A DNA stretch of 64,000 nucleotides. Source: Staphylospora marina (GTDB taxonomy: Bacteria > Bacillota > Bacilli > Thermoactinomycetales > Thermoactinomycetaceae). Each line of letters opens with the position of its first letter. Position 1 is the first letter of the stretch. The notes below the pieces were generated by a model. The model was not told the origin of the DNA and did no database searches. It saw only the letters and a list, made by a program, of their open reading frames with translations. The stretch is taken from assembly GCF_003856495.1 (NCBI RefSeq), contig NZ_CP034118.1, positions 972,001 through 1,036,000 of the forward strand. Reading direction: 5' to 3'. Shown here piece after piece: positions 54,381 through 63,321 of the stretch. The translations under genes were made by a program, and so were the position numbers.

Positions 54381-56792
54381 GTGCTTCGAGCCAGAACGCG
54401 TTGGCAACTGCAGGATGCGGATCAAGCCATGACCGATCGGCTGGTTCAGACGCTCGGAATCCATCCCCTGGTGGCCGCCATGCTGGTGAGCAGGGGCATC
54501 ACGACGGCGGATGAAGCGAAGGGATTTCTGAATCCCCGGTTGGAGGATCTTCCGGATCCTTTTTTGCTGGACGGGATGGACAAGGCTGTTCAAAGAATCC
54601 GAAAAGCGATCGCATCCGGTGAACAAATTCTTGTGTACGGCGACTATGACGCGGACGGCGTATGCTCCACGGCGCTACTGCTGCTTGTGCTGAAAAGGCT
54701 GGGAGCCGTCGTGGATCATTACATACCGAACCGTTTTCGTGAAGGTTACGGGATCCATGGTGAAGCGCTGAAAACGGCCAAGGTCCGTGGAATTTCCGTC
54801 GTAGTATCCGTCGATACCGGCATTTCCGCTGCCATGGAAGCGGAACTCGCCAAGGAATTGGGGCTGGACCTGATCATCACCGATCACCATGAGCCCCCGG
54901 ATGTGTTGCCTGATGCATATGCGGTGATCAATCCGAAGAAGCCGGGTTGCCCGTATCCGAACAAGGCGTTGGCAGGAGTGGGAGTGGCGTTCAAGCTGGC
55001 GTCTGCCCTGCTCGGACATCCTCCGGAAGAAGAGATGGACATTCTGGCGCTCGGCACCATCGCGGATCTCGTCCCGCTCACGGGGGAAAACAGGGTGTTC
55101 GCCGCCCACGGCCTGAAGAGGATGAATCTCCGTCGGCGGACGGGGATCCGCGCTCTGCTTGACGTGGCGGGAATCGACGGAGAAGTCACTTCCGGCCATG
55201 TGGCATTCGGACTGGGTCCCCGGATCAACGCGAGCGGCCGACTGGACAGCGCCGAGCTGGCCGTCCGTCTTCTGCTGAGTGAAGATCCCGGAGAAGCGGA
55301 ATTGTTGGCGCGCAAGCTGGATGAGATGAATCGAAAGCGGCAGGAACTGGTGGAGGAGATGGCGGCGGAAGCGGCGGCCGTCGTGGAAAGCGATCCCGAA
55401 ACCTACCGCCATGCCATTGTCGTGGCCAAAGAAGGCTGGAATGTCGGAGTGGTGGGGATCGTCGCTTCCCGCTTGGTGGAGCGGTTTTACCGACCTTCCG
55501 TGGTGCTGGGAATCGATGCGGAGACGGGGAAAGCCAAGGGTTCCGCCCGCAGCATCGCCGGGTTTGACATGTACGGGGCGCTGACCGCCTGCAAGGAACT
55601 TTTGCCGCATTTCGGCGGCCATGCCATGGCTGCCGGAATGACGCTTCGATCCGAGGATATCGGGAAGCTGCAGGCAAAACTCTCCGAACAGGTGAGGCTG
55701 ACGATGAAGCCCGAAGACATGATTCCCATGTCGAGGGTGGAAGCCGTTCTGTCGGTGGATGAGGTGGAGCACCGTCTGATCGAACAGATCGAAGCCCTCG
55801 CCCCGTTTGGCATGGGCAATCCGACACCGCTGTTTGTGCTCAGGGATCTCAGGTTGGCAAAGATGAAAGTGGTGGGGGCACAGGGAAATCACCTGAAACT
55901 GACGGTGGAGGCCGGAGGAAAGTGGCTGGACGCGGTGGCGTTTCGCATGGGAGAGTTGGCGGATGATCTCAGCCACGGTTCGCGGGTCGAACTCCTGGGA
56001 GAGCTGTCCATCAACGAATGGAACGGGAACCGAAAACCGCAGCTGCTGGTCAGGGACTTGGCCGTTCCGCATCTCCAGTTGTTCGACTGGCGCAGCAACC
56101 GGTTTTCTCTGGATCGCCTTTCGGACCGGGATGATCCGGGGACGCTGTATGTGTGCATGCGAACCGACGATCCGGTCAAAAACCGGCATCTGGCCGGGAA
56201 GGCTGTCGCGTATTGGCCGGAAGCGGTGGACTGCCCGGACTCCGTGGAAGGCGTCCGCCGATTGGTGTTGGTGGATCCTCCGCCCGATCTGGAAACGTTT
56301 TCCCGGGTGATTCGGCGCTTCGTGAACGTGGAGCGGATCTATTTTCTCTTCGGGGATGCATCATTTGACGATGTATTGGCCAAAACTCCGGACAGAGAAC
56401 ATTTCAAAAAATTGTACGCCTGCCTGCATGCGCGCGGAAAGCTCCGGTTTCCGGCGGATCTGCCTGCACTCGTCAGGGCAACGGGATTGCAAAAACGGAC
56501 ACTTTCTTTTATGATTCAAGTGTTTGAGGAACTGGGCTTTTTGAAACGAAGCCATGGACTCATCGAACTCGTGCCCTCGCCCGTCAAAAAAGCGCTTACG
56601 GAATCGGAGCTGTACCGGAGCCAGATCCGTCGAAGCGAAGTGATGGAGAAACTGATTCTTTCCGGGCACGAGGAATTGTGTCGTTTGACATTATCCATAT
56701 CCGCCTTCAGGAACACAGGAGGACTCGCAGATGGACTTCAAGGAAAAGATTCGCGTCATCCCGGACTTTCCGCAGCCGGGGATTCGGTTTAA
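54381..56792 (+). CDS. recJ: Single-stranded-DNA-specific exonuclease RecJ
   Basis: 803 residues from GTG 54381 (GAGGTGA seven bases upstream). DHH phosphoesterase motifs: [15 protein letters not shown] (I), SVDTGIS (II) and TDHHEPP (III); DHHA1 motif GGHAMAAG near residue 417. An OB-like domain and the long Gram-positive RecJ_C tail follow. 5'-3' exonuclease in recombination and repair. The length agrees with B. subtilis RecJ (786). It overlaps apt by 62 bases. Confidence 0.97.
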   Translation: MLRARTRWQLQDADQAMTDRLVQTLGIHPLVAAMLVSRGITTADEAKGFLNPRLEDLPDPFLLDGMDKAVQRIRKAIASGEQILVYGDYDADGVCSTALLLLVLKRLGAVVDHYIPNRFREGYGIHGEALKTAKVRGISVVVSVDTGISAAMEAELAKELGLDLIITDHHEPPDVLPDAYAVINPKKPGCPYPNKALAGVGVAFKLASALLGHPPEEEMDILALGTIADLVPLTGENRVFAAHGLKRMNLRRRTGIRALLDVAGIDGEVTSGHVAFGLGPRINASGRLDSAELAVRLLLSEDPGEAELLARKLDEMNRKRQELVEEMAAEAAAVVESDPETYRHAIVVAKEGWNVGVVGIVASRLVERFYRPSVVLGIDAETGKAKGSARSIAGFDMYGALTACKELLPHFGGHAMAAGMTLRSEDIGKLQAKLSEQVRLTMKPEDMIPMSRVEAVLSVDEVEHRLIEQIEALAPFGMGNPTPLFVLRDLRLAKMKVVGAQGNHLKLTVEAGGKWLDAVAFRMGELADDLSHGSRVELLGELSINEWNGNRKPQLLVRDLAVPHLQLFDWRSNRFSLDRLSDRDDPGTLYVCMRTDDPVKNRHLAGKAVAYWPEAVDCPDSVEGVRRLVLVDPPPDLETFSRVIRRFVNVERIYFLFGDASFDDVLAKTPDREHFKKLYACLHARGKLRFPADLPALVRATGLQKRTLSFMIQVFEELGFLKRSHGLIELVPSPVKKALTESELYRSQIRRSEVMEKLILSGHEELCRLTLSISAFRNTGGLADGLQGKDSRHPGLSAAGDSV

Positions 56793-57243
56793 GGATATCA
56801 CCACGCTGTTGAAAGACGGTGCCGGATACAAGGCGGCCATCGATCGACTTGCGGAACTTTTGAAGGATTACGAAATCGATGTCATCGTGGGACCGGAAGC
56901 CCGCGGATTCGTGGTCGGCGCCCCGCTCGCCTACAAACTCGGAGTGGGCTTCGTTCCCGTCCGCAAATCCGGAAAGTTGCCGGCTGAAACGATCCAGGTC
57001 GACTACAGTCTCGAATACGGCAAAGACGCTCTCGCCATGCACAAAGATGCCATCGAACCGGGACAGAAAGTGTTGATCGCAGACGATTTGCTGGCCACCG
57101 GAGGCACCATTTCCGCCACGAGCCGTCTGGTGAAACAGCTGGGGGGAGTGCCTGTTGCCGCCGCGTTTTTCATCGAATTGACCTATTTGAACGGGCGTGA
57201 GAAACTGGAGGATCTCGACGTGGTGTCGCTGGTTCAATACTGA
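56731..57243 (+). CDS. apt: Adenine phosphoribosyltransferase
   Basis: 170 residues (SD AGGAGG inside the recJ tail). PRPP-binding loop [16 protein letters not shown], flexible region [19 protein letters not shown] and N-terminal [18 protein letters not shown] are all typical. Salvages adenine to AMP. recJ-apt order is conserved in Bacilli. Confidence 0.97.
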   Translation: MDFKEKIRVIPDFPQPGIRFKDITTLLKDGAGYKAAIDRLAELLKDYEIDVIVGPEARGFVVGAPLAYKLGVGFVPVRKSGKLPAETIQVDYSLEYGKDALAMHKDAIEPGQKVLIADDLLATGGTISATSRLVKQLGGVPVAAAFFIELTYLNGREKLEDLDVVSLVQY

Positions 57244-57408
57244 GTGACCCCCCTCGTCATGAGTCATTCACCCCCGACGCTTGAATGAGAAAGGCGGTGC
57301 CGGACGGATTGCCGGATGCATGTCCGCCCGGCTTCCCTTCTCCGATGCTCGGGGGTTTTCCCGTCGGATCAGGTTCTGAACATTTTGTCTTCATGGAGGA
57401 TTGGGGAA

Positions 57409-57930
57409 ATGGAATCTGCCCGCCTCAGGTATCGTCCTTACAAGCCGGAAGATGATTGGTTTTTCATGTCTCTGTGTCTGGACCCCGATGTGATGCGGCA
57501 TATCGGGGACGGACGGGTACGCGGCCGAAAAGAAATCGGGGAATGGTTTCAGAATGTGCTGGCACGAAGCAGGACCGGTTTCGGACCGTGGGTGGTCGAA
57601 AAAAAGGACACGGGGGAACCGGTCGGTCAAGCCGGATTGGTCAAACAAATTCTGGACGGAAAAGAAGAATGGGAGATCGGGTATTGGATGAAAAAGTCCT
57701 GTTGGGGCAAGGGATATGCTTCGGAAGCGGCTGCGACTTTCCGCGATTTCGCCCTGCTCGATCTTCGGTTGGATCGCGTTATCAGCATCATTCAACCGGC
57801 CAACATCGCTTCGATTCGGGTGGCCGTGAAGATCGGCATGTCCCTGGAACGACATACGCGATTCCAGGGGATTCCGGTGGCGGTGTATTCGCTTCAGGCC
57901 GGGAAAACCGGTGAAGATGGAGGATTCTGA
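57409..57930 (+). CDS. GNAT acetyltransferase (RimJ/RimL type)
   Basis: 173 residues from ATG 57409 (GAGGATTGGGGAA upstream). Acetyl-CoA motif A is SCWGKGYASEAAATFRDFAL, and NIASIRVAVKIGMSLE is the conserved C-terminal part. The target is unknown. A terminator follows. The 165 bases upstream contain no clear gene or promoter. Confidence 0.85.
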   Translation: MESARLRYRPYKPEDDWFFMSLCLDPDVMRHIGDGRVRGRKEIGEWFQNVLARSRTGFGPWVVEKKDTGEPVGQAGLVKQILDGKEEWEIGYWMKKSCWGKGYASEAAATFRDFALLDLRLDRVISIIQPANIASIRVAVKIGMSLERHTRFQGIPVAVYSLQAGKTGEDGGF

Positions 57931-58034
57931 TGCGTGCGGAGGAAAACTTCCGAAAAAACGGAGAAAACGGTGGGCAAGGCATCCGATGGCCGGTCGTGAT
58001 CCGACACCGGATGCCCGTCCGCGGAAACAGCGAC

Positions 58035-58073
58035 ACTCCCGGAACGGGGTTCTTCCCGGACGGGAGCTTTTTT
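58035..58073. terminator. Terminator between the GNAT gene and the convergent 61-aa gene
   Basis: ACTCCCG (58035-58041) pairs with CGGGAG (58061-58066), with an inner CGGG/CCCG stem, then TTTTTT on the plus strand. Confidence 0.75.
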
Positions 58074-58258
58074 CAGTCTTCGTTTCTGCGGATCCACTCA
58101 CCCAAGGCCTCGAACGGCTTTTCCACTTCCTCGAGGCGATCCCATTCCTCCAGTTCCATGTGGGCGGGGTGGTCCAGGTCGAAATAAAAGAACGGCTTTT
58201 CTCCGTTGGACGCTTCTTGGGCCTGATGGCCCGGCGTGTTTCGCGGTTTGTCAGACAC
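58073..58258 (-). CDS. Small acidic protein of unknown function (61 aa)
   Basis: 61 residues from GTG 58258, with a near-ideal GGAGGTG six bases upstream. Sequence is rich in acidic and aromatic residues: KPFFYFDLDHPAHMELEEWD and EKPFEALGEWIRRNED. No membrane segment or signal. Not recognised. It faces away from the 44-aa gene across a repeat-rich promoter region (58356-58390). Confidence 0.65.
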   Translation of the reverse strand: MSDKPRNTPGHQAQEASNGEKPFFYFDLDHPAHMELEEWDRLEEVEKPFEALGEWIRRNED

Positions 58259-58355
58259 AGACGGCACCTCCGGAAGTCGGGATCGAAATGGGCCTTCGGG
58301 AGATAGTTTGTGTGGATGGATCATTTTTTATCAAAAGGGGTTCTGTATTAACACA

Positions 58356-58390
58356 ATCTGTTGAATAACAGAATACTGTTATAATATAAT
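58356..58390. promoter_or_regulatory. Promoter with overlapping CTGTT/AACAG repeats (divergent regulatory region)
   Basis: CTGTT (58358-58362), AACAG (58367-58371) and CTGTT (58376-58380) alternate with 4-base spacers, giving two overlapping inverted repeats. The promoter TTGAAT (58361-58366), 18-base spacer, TATAAT (58385-58390) is embedded in them. A further TAACAC occurs at 58349 and 58398. The layout suggests an operator; the regulator is not identified. Confidence 0.6.
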
Positions 58391-58427
58391 ATACCTGTAA
58401 CACGAAGGGTGAAGGACGTGAGGGTGA

Positions 58428-58562
58428 ATGAAACCGGATTCTGATCGGGATCAGACCAAGCGGTGTGAAGCTTGCGGCGCCGAGATCGTCGTCCCGGAGG
58501 GTGTGCATGCGGAAGAACACGCCGGGATCGTTCGGGATCTGCTTCTGAAGCATTATGAATGA
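58428..58562 (+). CDS. Small CxxC protein (44 aa)
   Basis: 44 residues from ATG 58428 with GTGAGGGTGA upstream. The sequence has one CxxC (KRCEACGAEI) followed by histidines at 27, 31 and 42, so a zinc site is possible. A good promoter lies upstream and a terminator downstream (58639), which supports a real short transcript. I do not recognise it. Confidence 0.6.
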   Translation: MKPDSDRDQTKRCEACGAEIVVPEGVHAEEHAGIVRDLLLKHYE

Positions 58563-58638
58563 CCGTTCATTCAAAGACGCAAAGTGCCTCCGGTCGTCGT
58601 GATCCGGATTTGCGGGCGGAGGGCTTGCTTCCTGTTTC

Positions 58639-58687
58639 AAGCGTCTTTTCGGGGGGAAATCCCCTGACAAAGGGCGCTTTTTTTGTT
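58639..58687 (+). terminator. Terminator after the 44-aa gene
   Basis: AAGCGTCTTT (58639-58648) pairs with AAAGGGCGCTT, with an inner GGGG-AAAT-CCCC hairpin, then a T run. Downstream, TGA-TATGAT (58708-58716) is a possible extended -10 for the beta-helix/AAA gene. Confidence 0.7.
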
Positions 58688-58775
58688 TCCGCGTTCTTTG
58701 GACTCCATGATATGATGGATATCGGAATCCCCGCATGGGGATGGCTGATCGTTGCGGAAAGGCAGGTTGAAGTCT

Positions 58776-61019
58776 GTGGCCCGCATCAGGGTATCCCGAA
58801 AGCTCTTTTCCCGTTACCGGAGCATCAGTCAGGCCATCCGGGATGCCGTGAACGGAACGGTGATCGAGGTGGAACCCGGGGTGTACCGCGAAGAGCTGAT
58901 CATTGATCGGCACGTTGAACTGGTCGGGGTGGGAGAGCCCGGAAGCGTGACGGTTCTCGGCAAACGTCATGCCGTTGTCGAGATGGCCACCGGTTATGCC
59001 GTTCTTCGAAATCTCACGCTCAAACACTCCGGGCCATCCCGGTTTCCGGTCATCCTCATTCCACGCGGTGCATTGGTCGTGGAAGATTGCCGGATTCAGG
59101 GCGGGAACGGCCCGGCCGTGGCACTGTTCGGCCGTGATGCGGAACCCGTCTTCCGCCGTACCGCTCTGTCCGGGGAAAGCAATGTGGCCGTGCTGTGTCG
59201 CTCATCCGGCAAAACGTTGTTTGAGGATTGTCGGATTCGGGGAGACAGCGGACTGGCCGCCGTTTTGGTGGCGGAAGGGGACCCGCTGTTCAGGCGGTGC
59301 GTGGTGACGGGTGACCCCGGATACGGGGTGTTTGTCGAAGAGCAAGGAGGAGGACGCTTCGAAGACTGTGATTTTTACGGGTTTGATCACAGTCCGGCCA
59401 TCGGGATCATCGGCGGGACCCCGTTGTTTCGGCGTACGAGAATCCATGACGGAAACGCTTCCGGAGTGGTGATGGACGGAGGCAAGGCCATTTTCGAAGA
59501 GTGCGTCTTTTTTTCGCTGGGCAAGAGCGAACCGGCGATTCGGGCGAGGGGTTCGGCCGTCCCCAGATTGGAGGACTGCGTGATCAAACATTGCCCCGGC
59601 GGCGGCCTCCTGTTTCAGGAAGAAGCCGGCGGTCTGGTGGATCGCTGTGAACTGTACGGATTCAAGGACGCTCCGGCCGTCACCTTGTTGAGCGACGCAC
59701 AACCCCAGTTGCTCCGTTGTCGCATTCATGACGGCAACCGGGAGGGGGTGCTCGTGGACGAGGGAGGACGGGGGATCCTGGAGAGTTCGGAAGTGAGCGG
59801 ATTCAACCGCGATCTGGTTCATGTAACCGGAGAGAGCCGGCTGGATCTGGTTCGTGTGACGTTGCGGGACGGAGGGGCCCGTGGTGCGGTATTCCTGCGC
59901 AAGTCGCGAGGCATTCTCCAGGACACGATGTTCTCCGCCTTCCGGCGGGATGCGGCATTTCAAGCCGCGCAAGCTTCGGATCCGTCCCTGTCGAACTGTC
60001 TGTTCCGCGATGTGGACGTGGCGGTGCGCCTGAGGGAACATGCCCGCGGAACGTTCGTGGATTGCCGGTTTGAAGGAGTTTCCGGAAAGATTTGGGATGT
60101 GGAGGACAGCCAGCCGGAAATCGTCGGCGACGTCGTGGATTCGGCACGCTCTCACGGGATTGGGGACGTTTCGGAAACGCCGTCGTTTGTCCTCCTGTTC
60201 GAAGAACTGGTGGGGCAGGAACTGGCCAGGCGGAAAATCTTGGATGTCTTGCTGTACGTGGATTATCTGCGGGAGAGGAAGAATCGGGGGATGTTTGCGG
60301 ATTCGGCCTTTTCCCTTCACGCTGCTTTTCTGGGTCCTCCGGATACGGGAAAAACCCGTGCCGCGGAGTTGTACGGCATTGCTTTGCGGGAACTGGGGAT
60401 GTTGACCCGGGGACATACGGTTCGCATCGGTGTTCGGGAAGCGAGCGACCCCGTCCTTCTGTCACGCGCCCTCGATGAGAGTGCCGGAGGCGTCTTGCTG
60501 GCGGTGGATGTCCACGAGTGGTTTCGGCAAGATTCCGCGAATGCGCGCTCTCATCTGGAACGTTGCGTAAAGGCGATCGGAGGAGATTGCGTGCTGGCCG
60601 TCACGGGAGACATCGATCCGCATTCGACGCTTCTTCCGAAAGAGTGGATTCGTCACCGTTTTCTCTTTCGGGAGTATGATGCGGAAGGGATGGCGGCCTT
60701 GTTCGGGAAAATGGCCGAGAGAGAGGAGTACCGGCTCCATCTGTCCGTCAAGCCCGTGCTTGTCCGGGAAATGACCCGGTTGATCCGGTTGGACTCCGCG
60801 GTCACCCGGGGGGCCAAGGTGAAAATGTTTTGGGAGAAAGTGAAGATGAAACACGGCCGGCGCTGTGCGTCGGTGCCCAAATCGGCCAGAACCACGGAGC
60901 TGCTTTCCACCATTCTCCCGGAAGATGTGGGTGACGTGGAATTCACCGAAGTGAATCCCGGACATCCCGGTTGGTTGGACGCGCTTTCCCGATCCCAAAG
61001 CGCCTCCCTTGACAAATGA
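58776..61019 (+). CDS. Right-handed beta-helix protein fused to a CbxX/SpoVK-type AAA ATPase
   Basis: About 747 residues from GTG 58776 (TTGs at 58752 and 58767 are alternatives). The first 480 residues are a NosD/pectate-lyase-like beta-helix: many 20-25-residue coils with the pattern LFEDCRI or PLFRRCVV then SGVVMDGGK. From about 495 a AAA domain of the CbxX/EccA/SpoVK clade begins (ELVGQELARRKILDVL, Walker A GPPDTGKT at 520-527, RGHTVRIGVREAS, arginine-finger region WIRHRFLFREY). In Walker B (GGVLLAVDVHEWF) the usual Glu after Asp578 is Val, so ATP hydrolysis may be lost or slow. No signal peptide. Function unknown. Confidence 0.88.
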   Translation: MARIRVSRKLFSRYRSISQAIRDAVNGTVIEVEPGVYREELIIDRHVELVGVGEPGSVTVLGKRHAVVEMATGYAVLRNLTLKHSGPSRFPVILIPRGALVVEDCRIQGGNGPAVALFGRDAEPVFRRTALSGESNVAVLCRSSGKTLFEDCRIRGDSGLAAVLVAEGDPLFRRCVVTGDPGYGVFVEEQGGGRFEDCDFYGFDHSPAIGIIGGTPLFRRTRIHDGNASGVVMDGGKAIFEECVFFSLGKSEPAIRARGSAVPRLEDCVIKHCPGGGLLFQEEAGGLVDRCELYGFKDAPAVTLLSDAQPQLLRCRIHDGNREGVLVDEGGRGILESSEVSGFNRDLVHVTGESRLDLVRVTLRDGGARGAVFLRKSRGILQDTMFSAFRRDAAFQAAQASDPSLSNCLFRDVDVAVRLREHARGTFVDCRFEGVSGKIWDVEDSQPEIVGDVVDSARSHGIGDVSETPSFVLLFEELVGQELARRKILDVLLYVDYLRERKNRGMFADSAFSLHAAFLGPPDTGKTRAAELYGIALRELGMLTRGHTVRIGVREASDPVLLSRALDESAGGVLLAVDVHEWFRQDSANARSHLERCVKAIGGDCVLAVTGDIDPHSTLLPKEWIRHRFLFREYDAEGMAALFGKMAEREEYRLHLSVKPVLVREMTRLIRLDSAVTRGAKVKMFWEKVKMKHGRRCASVPKSARTTELLSTILPEDVGDVEFTEVNPGHPGWLDALSRSQSASLDK

Positions 61020-61036
61020 TTCCGGGAGCGTATCAT
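61009..61036 (+). promoter_or_regulatory. Promoter of the first azoreductase gene
   Basis: TTGACA (61009-61014), 16-base spacer, TATCAT (61031-61036). The -35 overlaps the end of the beta-helix/AAA gene, so the mRNA leader would be about 165 bases. Confidence 0.65.
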
Positions 61037-61137
61037 GGTTCCGTATGGCAAGTGGGAAGACAAAGAACGGGAATGTTGACACGTTCCGTCGGACCGCCTC
61101 CGGTTTGCTTGTCAACGGGCGGTGCGATTTGCGGATA

Positions 61138-61187
61138 CAAGCACCGGCGGAAAACGGGTTTGTCATCCTTCTCAATCACGGTGCTTG
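61138..61187 (+). repeat. Inverted repeat in the azoreductase leader, ending at the SD
   Basis: CAAGCACCG (61138-61146) pairs exactly with CGGTGCTTG (61179-61187) around a 32-base loop, just before the AGGTGGGGG ribosome-binding region. It could modulate translation. Confidence 0.6.
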
Positions 61188-61209
61188 CCAGGTGGGGGTT
61201 TACATCACA

Positions 61210-61842
61210 ATGGGCACTCTTTTGTATGTGACGGCCAATCCGAAAGATGAGCGGGAATCCATCAGCCTTCAGGTGGGACGAGCGTTTCTCAATGCATATG
61301 AGTTGGCCAATCCTTTGGACGATGTCGTGGAACTGGACTTGTACCGGGAAGATATTCCCCTTCTTGATCATGATGTGTTCAGCGGTTGGAACAAAATGGT
61401 GACCGGCGTGCCGATGACGAGAGAAGAACGGAGAAAGCTCGTCCGCATCAATGAGCTGGCGGATCAGTTCGCGTCGGCGGACAAGTACGTGTTCGTGACC
61501 CCGATGTGGAATTTCGGATTGCCTCCGATGTTCAAGGCTTACATCGACAACGTTTGTCTGGCCGGAAAAGCGTACAAGAACACGGAGTACGGACCGATCG
61601 GCCTGCTTGTCGGAAAGCGTGCGGTCCACATTCAGGCCCGGGGCCGCACGTATTCCCACGGGGCGGCCCGGGCAATGGATTACGCGGACAGCTATGTCCG
61701 GTTGATTCTGGGCTTCATGGGGATCACCGACGTGCGCTCCGTGATCGCGGAGGGAACGCTGGATCCCGAAAACGTGGGGCGTGCGCTGCAGCAAGCGCTT
61801 CAGGAAGCAAAAAAAGTGGCGGTGGAATTCGCACGGTCGTAA
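61210..61842 (+). CDS. azoR: FMN-dependent NADH azoreductase
   Basis: 210 residues from ATG 61210. Flavodoxin-like fold: LLYVTANPKDERESISLQVGR binds FMN phosphate, and [21 protein letters not shown] is the azoreductase signature. Reduces quinones and azo compounds. About 55 percent identical by eye to the second azoreductase at 62018. The open frame continues upstream of the ATG, but without the flavodoxin fold. Confidence 0.92.
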   Translation: MGTLLYVTANPKDERESISLQVGRAFLNAYELANPLDDVVELDLYREDIPLLDHDVFSGWNKMVTGVPMTREERRKLVRINELADQFASADKYVFVTPMWNFGLPPMFKAYIDNVCLAGKAYKNTEYGPIGLLVGKRAVHIQARGRTYSHGAARAMDYADSYVRLILGFMGITDVRSVIAEGTLDPENVGRALQQALQEAKKVAVEFARS

Positions 61843-61865
61843 ACCCGGCTTGTCCAAACGATCTG

Positions 61866-61893
61866 CGTCATTCCTTCGGGAATGGCGTTTTTC
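61866..61893 (+). terminator. Terminator between the azoreductase genes
   Basis: CATTCC and GGAATG (about 61869-61884) form a short stem with a TTCG loop, followed by GCGTTTTT. Confidence 0.65.
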
Positions 61894-61928
61894 GTTTGGA
61901 GGCAGACTGACATTCAGCAAAAAAAATC

Positions 61929-61977
61929 TTGACGGCCCGGAGAAACAAAAGGTATGATACTAACTAAAAGTTAGTTA
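61929..61977 (+). promoter_or_regulatory. Promoter and palindromic operator of the second azoreductase gene
   Basis: TTGACG (61929-61934), 18-base spacer, TATGAT (61953-61958). Directly after it lies TAACTAA-AAG-TTAGTTA (61961-61977), a perfect 7-base inverted repeat over the start site. The layout fits repression by a quinone- or thiol-sensing regulator (MarR/DUF24 type), which is inference. Confidence 0.75.
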
Positions 61978-62017
61978 TTAACAAAAAGAACAATTTGAAA
62001 AGGAGTGGCGGGAAATC

Positions 62018-62659
62018 ATGGCCAAACTGCTGTACATCACCGCAAATCCCAAAACACCGGACGAATCGTTCAGCTTGAGATTGGGAGAAGCGTTTTTGAA
62101 AACATACCGGGAAGTGGCGCCGGGAGATGAAATCATCAGATTGGATCTTTACAAAACGGATATCCCTCACATTGATGCGGACGTGTTCAGCGGCTGGGGC
62201 AAACTCACTCGCGGGGAAGATTTGACGGATGATGAACGTCGCAAGGTGGAGCGGATCAATGAATTGACCGAGCAGTTCATTGAAGCGGACAAAGTGGTCT
62301 TTGTCACTCCGATGTGGAACTTTATGTTCCCTCCCATCCTCAAGGCTTACATCGACACGATCGTCATGGCGGGAAAAACGTTCAAGTACACCGAGCAAGG
62401 GCCGATCGGTCTCCTGAAGGACCAGGGCAAGAAAGTGGTGCATCTTCAGGCCCGGGGAGGCATTTACTCCGAGGGACCCAGCCGGGAGCTGGAATTTGGT
62501 GACCGCTACCTGCGAGCGGTGCTCGCCTTTATGGGAGTCACCGATGTCCGTACCGTGGTCGCGGAGGGAATGGCCTTCACGCCGGATCGGGCCGAAGAAA
62601 TCATGGAACGCGCGGAGGCACACGCCCAAGACGTTGCGGTGGAGATGGCCCGTTCCTGA
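62018..62659 (+). CDS. azoR: FMN-dependent NADH azoreductase, second copy
   Basis: 213 residues (SD AAAAGGAG). Same architecture as the copy at 61210: [39 protein letters not shown], and [19 protein letters not shown]. Tandem but separately transcribed from its own promoter with a palindromic operator. Probably protects against quinones and electrophiles. Confidence 0.94.
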   Translation: MAKLLYITANPKTPDESFSLRLGEAFLKTYREVAPGDEIIRLDLYKTDIPHIDADVFSGWGKLTRGEDLTDDERRKVERINELTEQFIEADKVVFVTPMWNFMFPPILKAYIDTIVMAGKTFKYTEQGPIGLLKDQGKKVVHLQARGGIYSEGPSRELEFGDRYLRAVLAFMGVTDVRTVVAEGMAFTPDRAEEIMERAEAHAQDVAVEMARS

Positions 62660-62669
62660 TCACATCAAA

Positions 62670-62708
62670 CGGCCGGAGAAGGAAAACATCCTCTCCGGCC
62701 GCCTTTCA
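62670..62708. terminator. Terminator after the second azoreductase gene
   Basis: CGGCCGGAGA (62670-62679) pairs with TCTCCGGCCG (62692-62701), then CCTTTCATTT. It lies between convergent genes and may serve both. Confidence 0.75.
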
Positions 62709-62716
62709 TTTCGGAT

Positions 62717-62977
62717 TCAATCTTTTCTTCTCATCCGGGCACAAGCCAGTTCCATTTTGCTTCGGGCAAGTGCCAGGGTTTTCTGCAATTCCAATTGGGG
62801 AACAAACGCTTGTTCTTCACCGGCCAATCCACAGTTCGGACAGGATATGATCCGCCGGGCATCCGGGCGGAATCGTTCGGAGGAAAACGTCGAAAGACAT
62901 GCGGGACACTCCAGTTCCGGGATTCGAGGCACGGACAAGGTCGATGAACTTGAATCCCGGAGGCTGACTGATTTCAC
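62717..62977 (-). CDS. Small zinc-ribbon-like protein (86 aa)
   Basis: 86 residues from GTG 62977 (AAGGAG nine bases upstream). Two CPxC pairs, ELECPACLSTF and IISCPNCGLAG, 20 residues apart make a zinc ribbon likely; the C-terminal 30 residues are helical (LELQKTLALARSKMELACARM). Not recognised. Confidence 0.65.
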   Translation of the reverse strand: MKSVSLRDSSSSTLSVPRIPELECPACLSTFSSERFRPDARRIISCPNCGLAGEEQAFVPQLELQKTLALARSKMELACARMRRKD

Positions 62978-63321
62978 GTTCCAACACTCCTTTTGAGTTT
63001 GCGCAATGTTCTGTGGAAATCTCCTGGATGAGAAGGTGAGTACACTTATTCGTGATCACTCCGTCCGTTTCCTTCCTTTGTTGGAAATTCCATGAATCTT
63101 CGGGGAATCCAAGACGGGGCGGGCTGACCTCTCTTGATTTTCAGGCGGAGAAGCCGAATTCGGCAGGGAGTCCGGTTTCGCGGGGATGACCGGTGTCATC
63201 TGTGCAGCTGTACAGAAAACCATGGCAAGACGGCATTTTTTCTCATAAGGCAAAAAAGGGAGACTTTTGCTAAAATGGTATTGTATCCGTTTGCAAGAAC
63301 CGCGGAACTGGAGGGAACACC
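62978..63321. other. Intergenic region between the zinc-ribbon gene and hmgA
   Basis: 344 bases with no convincing gene. It holds the near-palindrome CTGTGCAGCTGTACAG (63200-63215, two mismatches) and TGC-TAAAAT (63268-63276), a possible extended -10 about 45 bases before hmgA. No promoter for the minus-strand gene is clear. Confidence 0.5.

Noticed and set aside
57911-58306. 131-residue plus-strand open frame opposite the 61-aa gene
   Set aside because: It overlaps the end of the GNAT gene and a terminator and has no SD; the minus-strand frame has a near-ideal SD.
58380-58395. PerR/Fur-like box in the TTATAATATAATATA stretch
   Set aside because: Only the left half matches the 7-1-7 consensus; the right half does not, and the run is explained by tandem -10 sequences.
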